Source: Mycobacterium sp. PS03-16 (lineage in GTDB: Bacteria > Actinomycetota > Actinomycetes > Mycobacteriales > Mycobacteriaceae). From it: a DNA stretch of 64,000 bases. The number at the start of each line of letters is the position of its first letter. Positions within the stretch are counted from its first letter, which is position 1. Made by a program: the position numbers and the translations under genes. The stretch lies in contig NZ_SPQO01000009.1 of assembly GCF_004570325.1 (NCBI RefSeq), positions 62,001-126,000 of the forward strand. The letters are read 5' to 3'. Under the pieces are notes generated by a model. It was not told the DNA's origin. It saw only the letters and a program-made list of their open reading frames with translations, and made no database searches. This document shows positions 7,796 to 16,714 of the stretch, piece after piece.

Positions 7796-8638
7796 GTGAC
7801 CGATCGCTACGGCCGTGACGTGCTGGCCCGCAACCCGCATGCGTCGAAACGTCCGCGTTCCACCGAACACGCGGTGGAACCGGGCCTGGTCGTGGAGGAC
7901 GCCCAGTCCGGGTACGTCGGCGCCGTGGTGCGCGTCGAGCAGGGCCGCGTCGAGCTCGAGGACCGGCACGGCAAGGTGCGCGCGTTCCCGCTGGGCCCCG
8001 GCTTCCTGCTGGAGGGCCGGCCCGTCATCCTCACTCCGCCCAAGCGGACCGCGCCGGTGGCCGCGCGCACCGCGTCAGGCTCGGTGGCGGTGTCCGGTGC
8101 GCGGGCTCGCGTCGCGCTGGCCAGCCGCATCTACGTCGAGGGCCGCCATGACGCCGAACTCGTCGAACAGGTGTGGGGCGAGGACCTGCGCATCGAAGGC
8201 GTGGTGGTCGAGTACCTCGGCGGCGTCGACGACCTCGCCGCGATCGTCGAGGACTTCCGTCCCGGTCCCGGGCGGCGGCTCGGTGTGCTGGTCGACCACC
8301 TGGTGGCAGGCAGCAAGGAGTCGCGGATCGCCGACACCGTGAGCCGCGGGCCGTACGGGGCGCACACGCTGGTGGTGGGGCATCCCTACATCGACATCTG
8401 GCAGGCGGTGAAGCCGGCGCGCATCGGCGCGAAGGCCTGGCCGGCGGTGCCGCGCGGCACGGACTGGAAGCACGGCGTATGTGAGGCGCTGGGCTGGCCG
8501 CACGCCGATCAGGCCGACATCGCCCGGGCCTGGCAGCACATCCGCGGCCGCGTCCGGGACTGGACCGACCTGGAGCCCGAGCTGATCGGCCGGGTGGAGG
8601 AGCTGATCGATTTCGTGACGGCGCCCGGGTCCTCCTGA
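7796..8638 (+). CDS. DUF3097 domain-containing protein
   Basis: 280 residues. Recognised as the actinobacterial DUF3097 family by its start (DRYGRDVLARNPHASKRPRST), RIYVEGRHDAELVEQVWGEDL, and GVLVDHLVAGSKESRIADTV with VGHPYIDIWQAVKP. The middle block recalls a Toprim-like fold (EGRHDAELVE with a conserved Glu, then VLVDHL), so a nucleic-acid or nucleotide role is possible but unproven. The GTG at 7796 was chosen because the family begins here and a -10 box lies six bases upstream; the frame is open further upstream. It precedes rarA by 17 bp on the same strand. Confidence 0.85.
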   Translation: MTDRYGRDVLARNPHASKRPRSTEHAVEPGLVVEDAQSGYVGAVVRVEQGRVELEDRHGKVRAFPLGPGFLLEGRPVILTPPKRTAPVAARTASGSVAVSGARARVALASRIYVEGRHDAELVEQVWGEDLRIEGVVVEYLGGVDDLAAIVEDFRPGPGRRLGVLVDHLVAGSKESRIADTVSRGPYGAHTLVVGHPYIDIWQAVKPARIGAKAWPAVPRGTDWKHGVCEALGWPHADQADIARAWQHIRGRVRDWTDLEPELIGRVEELIDFVTAPGSS

Positions 8639-8655
8639 CGTGGTAAGCACGAGAC

Positions 8656-9984
8656 GTGTCCGACTCGCTGTTCGATCTGCCGGCTGACGGCGAGACTCCC
8701 GCGCCGGCGTCCGCGCCGCTGGCGGTGCGGATGCGCCCGGCCGCGCTCGACGAGGTCGTCGGCCAGCAACACCTGCTCAAACCGAACTCTCCGCTGCGGC
8801 GCCTGGTGGAGGGTTCCGGCGCGGCGTCGGTGATCCTCTACGGTCCGCCGGGCACCGGGAAGACGACGCTGGCGTCGCTGATCTCGCACGCGACCGGCCG
8901 GCGGTTCGAGGCGCTCTCGGCGCTGTCGGCCGGGGTCAAGGAGGTGCGCGCGGTCATCGACCAGGCCCGGCAGGCGCTGCTGCACGGCCGCCAGACGGTG
9001 CTGTTCATCGACGAGGTGCACCGGTTCTCCAAGACCCAGCAGGACGCGCTGCTGGCCGCGGTGGAAAACCGGATCGTGCTGCTGGTCGCGGCGACCACCG
9101 AGAACCCGTCGTTCTCGGTGGTGGCCCCGTTGCTGTCGCGGTCGCTGATCCTGCAGCTGCAGCCGCTCACCCCCGACGACATCGCCACGGTGGTGCGCCG
9201 CGCCGTGGCCGACCAGCGGGGCCTCGGCGGGCGCGTCGAGCTCACCGAGGATGCGCTGGCGCTGCTCGTCCAGCTGTCGGCCGGGGACGCGCGCCGTGCG
9301 CTCACCGCCCTGGAGGTGGCCGCCGAATCAGCCGCCGCGGCCGAGGGCATCGTGACCGTCGACATCGTCGAGCAGTCGCTGGACAAGGCCGCGGTCCGCT
9401 ACGACCGCGACGGTGATCAGCACTACGACGTCGTCAGCGCCTTCATCAAATCGGTGCGCGGGTCGGACGTGGACGCCGCGCTGCACTATCTGGCCCGCAT
9501 GCTGGTGGCGGGGGAGGACCCGCGATTCATCGCCCGGCGGTTGATGATTCTGGCCAGCGAGGACGTCGGGATGGCCGACCCGACCGCGCTGCCGACGGCG
9601 GTCGCCGCGGCGCAGACGGTGCAGCTGATCGGGCTGCCCGAGGCGCAACTCACGCTCGCGCACGCAACGGTGCACCTGGCGACCGCACCGAAGTCCAACG
9701 CCGTGACCACCGCGCTCGGTGCGGCGATGGCCGACGTGCGCAACGGCCGGGCCGGTCTGGTGCCGGCGCACCTGCGCGACGGCCACTACTCCGGGGCGGC
9801 GAAGCTGGGCAACGCCGTCGGCTACGTCTACTCCCACGACCATCCCGATGGCGTTGTGTCGCAGCAGTATCCGCCCGACGAGCTGGTGGGGGTGGACTAC
9901 TACCGGCCCACCGGACGCGGTGCCGAACGCGAGATCGGCGGGCGTCTCGAGAGGCTGCGCGCCATCATCCGCAAACGCCGCTGA
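8656..9984 (+). CDS. rarA: Replication-associated recombination protein A (RarA/MgsA)
   Basis: 442 residues. AAA+ ATPase of the clamp-loader clade that acts at stalled replication forks. Walker A is GPPGTGKTT near residues 63-71, Walker [10 protein letters not shown] near 115-123, sensor 1 AATTENPSF and the Arg finger region LLSRSLIL follow. The C-terminal half has the RarA tetramerisation block ([31 protein letters not shown]) and the usual ending HLRDGHY and YSHDHPDG. Length is normal. It starts with GTG 17 bp after the DUF3097 stop and may share its transcript. Confidence 0.96.
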   Translation: MSDSLFDLPADGETPAPASAPLAVRMRPAALDEVVGQQHLLKPNSPLRRLVEGSGAASVILYGPPGTGKTTLASLISHATGRRFEALSALSAGVKEVRAVIDQARQALLHGRQTVLFIDEVHRFSKTQQDALLAAVENRIVLLVAATTENPSFSVVAPLLSRSLILQLQPLTPDDIATVVRRAVADQRGLGGRVELTEDALALLVQLSAGDARRALTALEVAAESAAAAEGIVTVDIVEQSLDKAAVRYDRDGDQHYDVVSAFIKSVRGSDVDAALHYLARMLVAGEDPRFIARRLMILASEDVGMADPTALPTAVAAAQTVQLIGLPEAQLTLAHATVHLATAPKSNAVTTALGAAMADVRNGRAGLVPAHLRDGHYSGAAKLGNAVGYVYSHDHPDGVVSQQYPPDELVGVDYYRPTGRGAEREIGGRLERLRAIIRKRR

Positions 9985-9991
9985 CGACCCC

Positions 9992-10021
9992 TTGACACGT
10001 CGTCTCGCCGCAACGTACCGT
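9992..10021 (+). promoter_or_regulatory. Promoter of the ArsR/SRPBCC operon
   Basis: A consensus -35, TTGACA (9992-9997), is followed after 18 bp by TACCGT (10016-10021), which fits the TANNNT -10. It begins eight bases after the rarA stop. The operator at 10024-10045 covers the expected transcription start, so binding there would occlude RNA polymerase. Confidence 0.7.
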
Positions 10022-10023
10022 TG

Positions 10024-10045
10024 TTATCAACCTTGAGGTTGATAA
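10024..10045. promoter_or_regulatory. ArsR-type operator, perfect 10-bp inverted repeat
   Basis: TTATCAACCT (10024-10033) and AGGTTGATAA (10036-10045) are exact reverse complements with a 2-bp centre. The site directly follows the -10 box of the arsR-type gene and stands out as AT-rich in GC-rich surroundings. The half-site resembles dyads found before other ArsR/SRPBCC pairs in actinobacteria. Confidence 0.75.
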
Positions 10046-10064
10046 AAGAAATGGTTGACAGTAG

Positions 10065-10424
10065 ATGGACGAGGACGCCGAGGCCCGGCTGGACCGTGCT
10101 TTCCTGGCGCTCTCGGATCCGGTTCGCCGGGCCATGGTGGCCCGGTTGTCACGCGGCCCGGCGACGGTCAACGAACTCGCCGAACCGTTCGACATCACCA
10201 AACAGGCGGTGTCCAAACACATCCGGGTACTCGAGCAGGCCCGGCTGGTCACCCGGAGCCGGGATGCCCAGCGCAGGCCCGTGCACCTCGACGCCGCCGC
10301 GCTCGAGCGGTTGACCGCCTGGATCGACCGCTACCGGCTCGACGCCGAACGCAGTTACCGCCGGCTGGACGACCTGCTGGCGGGCATGACCGAATCACCG
10401 AACAAGAAGGGAAGGAACCCATGA
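10065..10424 (+). CDS. ArsR family transcriptional regulator
   Basis: 119 residues. Winged helix with FLALSDPVRRAMVARLSRGPATVNEL and recognition helix FDITKQAVSKHIRVLEQAGL-like (here EQARL). It has no CxC metal-binding motif, so it belongs to the non-metal ArsR group that sits next to SRPBCC proteins. The ATG lies about 37 nt after the predicted transcription start and has only a weak ribosome binding site. It probably represses its own two-gene operon through the palindrome just upstream. Confidence 0.92.
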   Translation: MDEDAEARLDRAFLALSDPVRRAMVARLSRGPATVNELAEPFDITKQAVSKHIRVLEQARLVTRSRDAQRRPVHLDAAALERLTAWIDRYRLDAERSYRRLDDLLAGMTESPNKKGRNP

Positions 10425-10897
10425 CGAACGCACTGGACCTCACCGCACCGGTCGACACGCTGGCGATGGACTACACCCGAGAGTTCGACGCACCGGTGTC
10501 CGCGCTGTTCCGGGCGCACGCCGAACCGGATCTGGTGAAACAGTGGCTCGGCCCTTACGGCCTCGAAATGAACATCGAGCGTTGGGATTTCGCGACCGGC
10601 GGCGGGTACCGCTACCAGCACTCCGACGACAACGGCACCTATGGCTTCAACGGCGTGTTCCACACCGTGCGCACCGACGAGCTGATCATCCAGACCTTCG
10701 AATTCGAGGGCGCGCCCGACATGGTCAACATCGAATACCTGTGGTTCGAAGACCTCGGCGGCGGTCGCAGCCGGCTGCGCGGCCGGTCCATCTGCCCCAA
10801 CACCGAGGCGCGCGACGCGCTGCTGTCCTCGGGGATGTCCGACGGGATGACGCAGGGCTATGAACGGCTCGACACGCTGCTGGCGGGGAGCCGGTAG
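10421..10897 (+). CDS. SRPBCC (AHSA1-type) domain protein
   Basis: 158 residues. START-like ligand-binding fold of the AHSA1 group: DYTREFDAPVSALFRAHAEPDLVKQWLGP, then GGYRYQHSDDNGTYGFNGVFH and IIQTFEFEG, closing helix GMSDGMTQGYERLDTLLA. Such proteins bind small hydrophobic molecules in a deep pocket. The ATG overlaps the arsR-type stop (ATGA) and has a GAAGGAA ribosome binding site. The coupling implies that regulator and partner respond to the same compound, which cannot be named from sequence. Confidence 0.92.
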   Translation: MTNALDLTAPVDTLAMDYTREFDAPVSALFRAHAEPDLVKQWLGPYGLEMNIERWDFATGGGYRYQHSDDNGTYGFNGVFHTVRTDELIIQTFEFEGAPDMVNIEYLWFEDLGGGRSRLRGRSICPNTEARDALLSSGMSDGMTQGYERLDTLLAGSR

Positions 10898-10919
10898 GCC
10901 GGCCCGGTCGGTGACGCAT

Positions 10920-10955
10920 CGGGCCGTGCCTCATTCCACGGAATGTCACGGCCCG
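10920..10955 (+). terminator. Hairpin downstream of the ArsR/SRPBCC operon
   Basis: CGGGCCGTG (10920-10928) pairs perfectly with CACGGCCCG (10947-10955). Inside lies a smaller dyad, ATTCC and GGAAT. No T-run follows, as is common for mycobacterial terminators. Placed 22 bp after the SRPBCC stop. Confidence 0.55.
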
Positions 10956-11091
10956 AAAAGCGGCACAAAGGTGTCCGCGAACGAACCACGCACCATTTCT
11001 GGGAAGCCCGTTTGAGAAAACTTCGGTTCTCATAAACATGCTTTGAACTGCGAGGATACGCCCAGTGGGCGATTCTATCCAGCCATTGTCC

Positions 11092-11097
11092 GATAAT
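11092..11097 (+). promoter_or_regulatory. Candidate -10 box before the polyketide cluster
   Basis: GATAAT lies about 55 bp upstream of the first type III polyketide synthase start, in an AT-richer stretch. No convincing -35 is visible at 17-18 bp. A second candidate lies upstream (TTGAGA at 11012 and TAAACA at 11033, spacing only 15), next to a GAGAA/TTCTC dyad. Confidence 0.35.
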
Positions 11098-11151
11098 TCA
11101 CGACACGCCGTCGCGGGGCATCGACAATCGCCGTGATCCGTTAATTCCGGC

Positions 11152-12249
11152 ATGAAGATCACTGCAACACACCCCACCCCGAACGCCACCACGACCCGCC
11201 GCGGGGACCCGCGGATCGCGGGTACGGCCATGGCGTTCACCCGACACAGGTACAGCCAGCAGGAGGTGGTCCGCGAGCTCACCGGGTTCACCGATCCCGG
11301 CTTCCTCCGGTTCGCCGCCACCAGCGGCGTGGCGCACCGCAGTCTGGCGCTGCCGCTGCACCGCTATCCGACCCTGTCCGGCTTCACCGAGGCAAACAAC
11401 GCGTATCTCGACGTGGCCACCGAACTCGGGGAGCGCGCGGTCCGTGCGGCGCTGGCCGCCGCGCACGTGCGCCCGCACGAAGTCGATGCGATCGTGGCGG
11501 TGTCGAGCACCGGTGTGGCCGTGCCGACCATCGATGCGACCATCGCCGCCCGCGTGGGCTTCCGCAGAGATGTCAAACGCATACCGCTGTTCGGACTCGG
11601 TTGCGTTGCGGGCGCTTCGGGACTGGCCCGCGTCCACGACTATCTGCGCGGCTACCCCGACCACGTCGCGGTGCTGCTCTCCGTGGAGTTGTGCTCGCTG
11701 ACGATGCAGCGCGACGACACCTCGATCCCGGCACTGATCGGGTTGTGCCTGTTCGGCGACGGAGCCGCCGCGGTGGTGGCCACCGGCGCCGACCGGGTGC
11801 CCGCCCTCGGGATGGGCGCGCCGCGGATCCTCGCCACCCGCAGCCGGTTGATCCCCGGGACGGCCGACATCATGGGCTGGAACGTCAGCGCCGACGGATT
11901 CGGGCTCGTGCTGTCCCGCGACGTGCCGAAGATGGCCGACGACCATCTGGCCGACGAGGTCGGCCGGTTCCTGGCCGACCACGGCCTGACCACCGCCGAC
12001 ATCTCGGCGTGGATCTGCCATCCCGGCGGTCCCAAGGTGCTCGAATCGATCCAGCGGGCGGTCGACGTGCCGGCCGAGGCACTCAAACACAGCTGGGATT
12101 CTCTGCGGGACAACGGCAACATCTCCTCGGCGTCGGTGCTCGACGTCCTCGGCCGCACCATCGGGCAGCGACCGGACGACCGATCGCCGGCGCTGATGCT
12201 CGCGATGGGGCCCGGCTTCAGTTTCGAACTCGTGCTGCTGAGCTGGTGA
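11152..12249 (+). CDS. Type III polyketide synthase (chalcone/stilbene synthase family), copy 1
   Basis: 365 residues. A thiolase-fold homodimeric enzyme that extends an acyl starter with malonyl-CoA units. The catalytic triad is intact: Cys151 in [11 protein letters not shown], His290 in CHPGGPKV and Asn323 in DNGNISSAS; the C-terminal GPGFSFELVLL loop is typical. The first 25 residues have no family character, so the ATG at about residue 27 (MAFTRHRYSQQE) may be the true start. An ICMT-like methyltransferase follows 6 bp later and the same pair is repeated downstream. Long-chain acyl starters giving alkylpyrones, alkylresorcinols or polyketide quinones are the expected chemistry from such neighbourhoods; the exact product is inference. 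Confidence 0.93.
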   Translation: MKITATHPTPNATTTRRGDPRIAGTAMAFTRHRYSQQEVVRELTGFTDPGFLRFAATSGVAHRSLALPLHRYPTLSGFTEANNAYLDVATELGERAVRAALAAAHVRPHEVDAIVAVSSTGVAVPTIDATIAARVGFRRDVKRIPLFGLGCVAGASGLARVHDYLRGYPDHVAVLLSVELCSLTMQRDDTSIPALIGLCLFGDGAAAVVATGADRVPALGMGAPRILATRSRLIPGTADIMGWNVSADGFGLVLSRDVPKMADDHLADEVGRFLADHGLTTADISAWICHPGGPKVLESIQRAVDVPAEALKHSWDSLRDNGNISSASVLDVLGRTIGQRPDDRSPALMLAMGPGFSFELVLLSW

Positions 12250-12255
12250 CGCCGG

Positions 12256-12756
12256 ATGTACTACCTGTTCGTCCTCGCGGTCGGCGTCGAGCGGCTCGTC
12301 GAGCTGGCGGTGTCCCGGCGCAACACCAGGTGGTCGGTCGCCCGCGGCGGCAGGGAGTTCGGCCGCGGGCATTATCCGGCCATGGTGGCCATGCACACGC
12401 TGCTGCTGGTGTCGTGCGTGGTGGAGGTCCGGGTTGCGCACCGGCCGTTCATCTCGTGGCTGGGCGGGCCGATGCTGGCCGTCGTCGCCGCGAGCACGGC
12501 GATGCGCTGGTGGTGTGTGGCCGTGCTCGGCAAGCGCTGGAATCCGCGGCTGATCGTGATCCCCGACGCGCCGCTGATCCGGCGCGGGCCCTACCGGTGG
12601 CTGCGTCACCCGAACTACACCGCCGTCACCGCCGAGGTTGCGGCACTACCGCTGGTCCACTCGGCGTGGGTGACCGCGATCGTGTTCAGCATGGCCAACG
12701 CCGCCGTGCTCACCGTGCGCATCCACGCCGAGAACGCCGCACTCGGATACGGCTGA
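12256..12756 (+). CDS. Isoprenylcysteine carboxyl methyltransferase (ICMT)-like membrane protein, copy 1
   Basis: 166 residues with several hydrophobic segments (about 1-16, 40-60, 75-95, 125-145). The SAM-binding signature of the ICMT/phospholipid N-methyltransferase superfamily is present as RRGPYRWLRHPNYTAVTAEVAALP, with a Glu-containing C-terminal helix (AENAAL). In bacterial phenolic-lipid operons such as srsABC the ICMT-like protein is an O-methyltransferase acting on the type III polyketide product in the membrane. It starts 6 bp after the first polyketide synthase, and a close paralogue follows the second. Confidence 0.88.
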   Translation: MYYLFVLAVGVERLVELAVSRRNTRWSVARGGREFGRGHYPAMVAMHTLLLVSCVVEVRVAHRPFISWLGGPMLAVVAASTAMRWWCVAVLGKRWNPRLIVIPDAPLIRRGPYRWLRHPNYTAVTAEVAALPLVHSAWVTAIVFSMANAAVLTVRIHAENAALGYG

Positions 12757-12780
12757 GCGACCATGCCGACCAGAGCCCGC

Positions 12781-12785
12781 AGGAG
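12781..12785 (+). promoter_or_regulatory. Ribosome binding site that decides the MMPL start
   Basis: AGGAG ends seven bases before the GTG at 12793. The alternative in-frame ATG at 12763 has no comparable site. Confidence 0.6.
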
Positions 12786-12792
12786 CGCCACC

Positions 12793-15102
12793 GTGGAACC
12801 CCGCGATGAGGCAGGATGTCGCGGTGCGCACCGCGATCCACTGCCCGTCGTGCTAGCCCGTCTCGCCGCGGGCGCCCTCGCCGCCCCACGCCGCATCCTC
12901 GCGTTCGCGTTGCTCGCCGCGGTCGCCGCGGCCGTGTTCGGCGTCCCGGTGACCGGCAAGCTGGCGGCCGGCGGCTTCGAGGACCCCGCGGCCGAATCCT
13001 CCCGCGCCGCCGCGCTACTGGCCGAGAAGTTCGACCAGGGCGACCTTCAGCTGTTGGTGACCGTGTCGTCGCCCCACGGTGCGACCAGTGACGCGGCCCG
13101 GCGGGTCGGCACCGACATCGTCGAGCAGCTGCGCGGCTCGCCCGACGTCGCGTCGGTGACCTCGGCGTGGACCGCACCGGAATCCACGGCTAAAACCCTG
13201 ATCAGTGAGGACGGCACCACCGGGATGGTGGTCGCGGGTGTCACGGGCGGCGAGAAGCACGCCGACACCAACGCCAAGGAACTGGCCGACGCACTCGGCG
13301 GCGAGGTGTCCGAACGCGATGGCGTCACCGTGCGCGCCGGCGGCGTCGCGATGGTGAACAACCAGATCACCGAACAGACCAGACACGACCTGCTGCTGAT
13401 GGAGTCGATCGCGATCCCGTTCAGCTTCCTGGTGCTGGTGTGGGTGTTCGGCGGGCTGCTCGCGGCCGCGGTACCCGTCGGCGTCGGGCTGATCGCGATC
13501 GTCGGAGCCCTGGCGGTGCTGCACGCGATCACGTTCTTCACCGACGTGTCGATCTTCGCGCTGAACCTGTGTCTGGCCATGGGTCTGGCGCTGGCGATCG
13601 ACTACACCCTGCTGATGGTCAGCCGGTACCGCGACGAGCTGTCGGCCGGCGCCGCCCGCGAGGACGCGGTGAAACGCATGATGGTCACCGCCGGCCGGAC
13701 GGTGGTGTTCTCGGCGACCACGGTGGCGCTGCCGATGCTGACGATGGTGCTGTTCCCGATGTACTTCCTGAAGTCGTTCGCCTACGCCGGGGTCGCGACG
13801 GTGGTGTTCGCGGCGCTGGCCGCCCTGGTGGTGACGCCGGCGGCGATCGTTCTTCTCGGGGACCGCATCGACGCGCTCGACGTGCGCCGCTTCGGCCGCC
13901 GGCTGCTGCGCCGTCCCGAGCCGTCGCCCACGCCGGTGCAGCGCCAGTTCTGGTACCGCTCCACGAGGTTCGTCATGGGCCGCGCGGTGCCGATCGGGCT
14001 GGCGGTGGTGGCGCTGCTGCTGGCGCTGGGCGCCCCGTTCCTCGGGGTGCGGTGGGGGCTGCCCGACGATCGGGTACTGCCGCAGTCCGCGTCGGCGCAC
14101 CAGGTGGGCGATCAACTGCGCACCGAGTTCACCGACAACTCCGCGACCGCGGTGTCGGCGGTGCTGCCCGACGCCCGTGGCGTCGCGCCGGAGGAGCTGG
14201 CCCGCTACGCCGCCGACCTGTCCCGGGTGCCCGACGTGCTGTCGGTGTCCGCGCCGTCGGGCACATTCGTCGACGGGCGCCGCGCCGGACCGCCGTCGGC
14301 CGCCACCGGCGAGCACGACGGTAGCGCTTTCCTCACCGTGGCGACGTCCGCACCGCTGTTCTCCGACGCCTCCGAGGCGCAGCTCGACCGGCTGCACGCG
14401 GTCGCGCCGCCGGACGGCAAGCCCGTCGAGCTGGCCGGGGTGGCGCAGAGCAACCGGGACAGCGTGCGCGCCATCACCTCGAAGCTGCCGCTGGTGCTCG
14501 GGCTGATCGCGGTGTCGACGTTCTGCCTGCTGTTCCTGCTGACCGGCAGCGTGGTGTTGCCGCTGAAGGCGCTGGTGCTCAACGTGTTGTCGCTGACCGC
14601 GGCGTTCGGCGCGATGGTGTGGATCTTCCAGGAGGGGCACCTCGGCGCTCTGGGGACCACGACGACCGGCACGCTGGTGGCCAACGTGCCGGTGCTGTTG
14701 TTCTGCATCGCGTTCGGGTTGTCGATGGACTACGAGGTGTTCCTGATGTCGAGGATCCGCGAGTTCTGGCTGGCGTCCGGCCGGACCGCCGCCGACGTCA
14801 CCGAGAGCGTCGCCCTGGGGCTGGCGCACACCGGCCGGGTGGTCACCGCCGCGGCGCTGATCATGTCGATCAGCTTCGCCGCGCTGATCGCGGCCAACGT
14901 GTCGTTCATGCGGATGTTCGGCCTCGGCCTGACGCTGGCCGTGCTGGCCGACGCGACCCTGGTCCGGATGGTGCTGGTGCCCGCGTTCATGAAGGTGATG
15001 GGACGGTGGAACTGGTGGGCGCCGAAACCGCTGCGGCGCCTGCATGATCGGCTGGGGTTGCACGAGGGTCCGCCGGTCGGCTCGCCGTCGGCGGCCACAT
15101 AG
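12793..15102 (+). CDS. MMPL family RND-type transporter
   Basis: 769 residues from the GTG at 12793. Two-fold RND architecture: a first membrane helix near 36-55, a periplasmic domain, a helix bundle containing [26 protein letters not shown], then a second periplasmic domain and a matching bundle with [23 protein letters not shown]. The Asp-Tyr pairs in these helices are the proton-relay residues of the family. MMPL proteins carry lipids across the mycobacterial inner membrane. Lying between the two polyketide synthase/methyltransferase pairs, it probably exports their lipid product. Upstream starts at 12763 and a downstream one at 12850 are also in frame. Confidence 0.92.
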   Translation: MEPRDEAGCRGAHRDPLPVVLARLAAGALAAPRRILAFALLAAVAAAVFGVPVTGKLAAGGFEDPAAESSRAAALLAEKFDQGDLQLLVTVSSPHGATSDAARRVGTDIVEQLRGSPDVASVTSAWTAPESTAKTLISEDGTTGMVVAGVTGGEKHADTNAKELADALGGEVSERDGVTVRAGGVAMVNNQITEQTRHDLLLMESIAIPFSFLVLVWVFGGLLAAAVPVGVGLIAIVGALAVLHAITFFTDVSIFALNLCLAMGLALAIDYTLLMVSRYRDELSAGAAREDAVKRMMVTAGRTVVFSATTVALPMLTMVLFPMYFLKSFAYAGVATVVFAALAALVVTPAAIVLLGDRIDALDVRRFGRRLLRRPEPSPTPVQRQFWYRSTRFVMGRAVPIGLAVVALLLALGAPFLGVRWGLPDDRVLPQSASAHQVGDQLRTEFTDNSATAVSAVLPDARGVAPEELARYAADLSRVPDVLSVSAPSGTFVDGRRAGPPSAATGEHDGSAFLTVATSAPLFSDASEAQLDRLHAVAPPDGKPVELAGVAQSNRDSVRAITSKLPLVLGLIAVSTFCLLFLLTGSVVLPLKALVLNVLSLTAAFGAMVWIFQEGHLGALGTTTTGTLVANVPVLLFCIAFGLSMDYEVFLMSRIREFWLASGRTAADVTESVALGLAHTGRVVTAAALIMSISFAALIAANVSFMRMFGLGLTLAVLADATLVRMVLVPAFMKVMGRWNWWAPKPLRRLHDRLGLHEGPPVGSPSAAT

Positions 15103-15127
15103 TCCACCGCATCGCCGTACGCCGAAT

Positions 15128-15133
15128 TACGCT
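15128..15133 (+). promoter_or_regulatory. -10 box of a probable leaderless transcript (second polyketide synthase)
   Basis: TACGCT fits TANNNT and ends seven bases before the ATG at 15141, which has no ribosome binding site. The second half of the cluster may thus have its own promoter inside the operon. Confidence 0.45.
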
Positions 15134-15140
15134 GTCGGTC

Positions 15141-16208
15141 ATGACGTTCACGAGCACGATCGCCGGCGTCCACGGCGCGCTCCCGCCCCACCGCTACACC
15201 CAGGACGAGGTGACCCGGGCGCTGCTGGCGATCCCCGGCTACGACGACGTCGCACCGGCGGTGTCCGCGTTGCACGCCAGTGCCAAGGTGGACAGCAGGC
15301 ACCTGGCCCTGCCGATCGAGCGCTACGCCGGGCTGCGCGACTTCGGTGAGTCGAACAGCTTGTTCATCGAACACGCAACGGATCTGGGTGCCGAGGCGCT
15401 GCTCGGCGCCCTCGACGAGGCCGGGCTCACCCCGGCCGACGTCGACCTCATCATGACCACGACGGTGACCGGTGCCGCGGTGCCGTCGCTCGATGCGCGC
15501 ATCGCCGCCCGGGTGGGTCTGCGGCCCGACGTCCGCCGCGTGCCGGTGTTCGGCCTCGGCTGCGTCGCCGGGGCGGCCGGGGTGGCCCGCCTGGCCGACT
15601 ATCTGCGCGGCGCACCCGATGCCGTTGCCGTCCTGGTGTCGGTCGAATTGTGTTCGCTCACACGTAAACACGATCCGTCGATGGCCACGCTGGTGGCCGG
15701 CGCGCTGTTCGGCGACGGTGCGGCCGCCGTCGTCGCGGTGGGTGAGCGACGGGCCGACGAGATCGGCGCCACCGGCCCGGTCGTGCTCGACTCGCGCAGC
15801 CACCTGTATCCGGATTCGCTGCGCACCATGGGGTGGGACATCGGCTCGCAGGGTCTCGAGATCGTCCTGAGCCCCGAGGTGCCCGCGTTCGTCGAACGCT
15901 ACCTCGGCGACGACGTCACCGGATTCCTCGCCGACCACGGACTCACCGCGGCCGAGGTGGGAGCCTGGGTCAGCCATCCCGGCGGGCCCAAGGTGATCGA
16001 GGCGATCACCGCCACACTGGGACTCGCCGACGGCGCGCTGGAACTCACGTGGCGCTCGCTGGCCGAGGTGGGCAACCTGTCGTCGGCGTCCGTGCTGCAC
16101 GTCCTGCGCGACACCATCCGCAAGGAGCCGCCGGCCGGATCGCCGGGCGTGCTGATGGCGATGGGCCCCGGGTTCTGCTCCGAACTGGTGTTGCTGCGGT
16201 GGCAGTGA
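15141..16208 (+). CDS. Type III polyketide synthase, copy 2
   Basis: 355 residues, clearly paralogous to copy 1 along its length. Catalytic residues are Cys141 in [11 protein letters not shown], His279 in SHPGGPKV and Asn312 in EVGNLSSAS. It begins directly with the family start ([20 protein letters not shown]). It differs from copy 1 at likely acyl-tunnel positions (SNSLFIEHA against [19 protein letters not shown] against LIGLCLFGDG), so the two may use different starters or make different chain lengths. The methyltransferase overlaps its stop by 4 nt. Confidence 0.93.
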   Translation: MTFTSTIAGVHGALPPHRYTQDEVTRALLAIPGYDDVAPAVSALHASAKVDSRHLALPIERYAGLRDFGESNSLFIEHATDLGAEALLGALDEAGLTPADVDLIMTTTVTGAAVPSLDARIAARVGLRPDVRRVPVFGLGCVAGAAGVARLADYLRGAPDAVAVLVSVELCSLTRKHDPSMATLVAGALFGDGAAAVVAVGERRADEIGATGPVVLDSRSHLYPDSLRTMGWDIGSQGLEIVLSPEVPAFVERYLGDDVTGFLADHGLTAAEVGAWVSHPGGPKVIEAITATLGLADGALELTWRSLAEVGNLSSASVLHVLRDTIRKEPPAGSPGVLMAMGPGFCSELVLLRWQ

Positions 16209-16714
16209 AGGGTTTCGCGCTACTGATCGGTGCGGTGGCCGTCGAGCGGGTCGCCGAACTGGTGGTCTCCCAGCGCAATCTGGCCTGGAGCCGGGAACGT
16301 GGCGGCAGGGAGTTCGGCGCCGGCCACTACCCGGTGATGGTGGTGCTGCACACCGGTCTGCTCGCCGGCGCGCTCGCCGAGGCGGCCGCGCGGCGCCGCA
16401 CCCCGTCGCGCGCCCTGGCCGGTGCCATGCTGACCGTCGTGGTGGCCGCTCAAGTGTTGCGCTGGTGGTGTATCCGGACCCTGGGCCGGCAGTGGAACAC
16501 CCGCGTGGTGGTGGTGCCGGGCGCCGGCCGGATCGCCGGCGGTCCGTACCGGCTCATGCCGCATCCGAATTACGTCGCGGTCGTCGTGGAGGGCGTCGCG
16601 CTGCCGCTGGTCGGCGGGGCGTGGCTGACGTCGGCGCTGTTCACGCTGTGCAACGCGGCGCTGTTGCGCACCCGGATCTCGGTGGAGAACGCCGCGCTGG
16701 AAAGCCTGGCGTGA
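16205..16714 (+). CDS. ICMT-like membrane methyltransferase, copy 2
   Basis: 169 residues from a GTG overlapping the polyketide synthase stop (GTGA). Paralogue of the protein at 12256: both share VERxxELxVSxRN at the start, GGREFGxGHYPxMV, the RWW segment and the SAM-binding end, here [19 protein letters not shown]. The Arg-His of the canonical RHPNY motif is Pro-His here, a small departure that may affect activity. Four to five membrane segments are predicted. It is coupled by a 4-nt overlap to the FAD oxidoreductase. Confidence 0.87.
   Translation: MKGFALLIGAVAVERVAELVVSQRNLAWSRERGGREFGAGHYPVMVVLHTGLLAGALAEAAARRRTPSRALAGAMLTVVVAAQVLRWWCIRTLGRQWNTRVVVVPGAGRIAGGPYRLMPHPNYVAVVVEGVALPLVGGAWLTSALFTLCNAALLRTRISVENAALESLA

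Noticed and set aside
13015..15063. 682-codon open frame antisense to the MMPL gene
   Set aside because: Composition rich in His, Arg and Gln typical of antisense GC-rich frames; the plus-strand MMPL protein is unmistakable.
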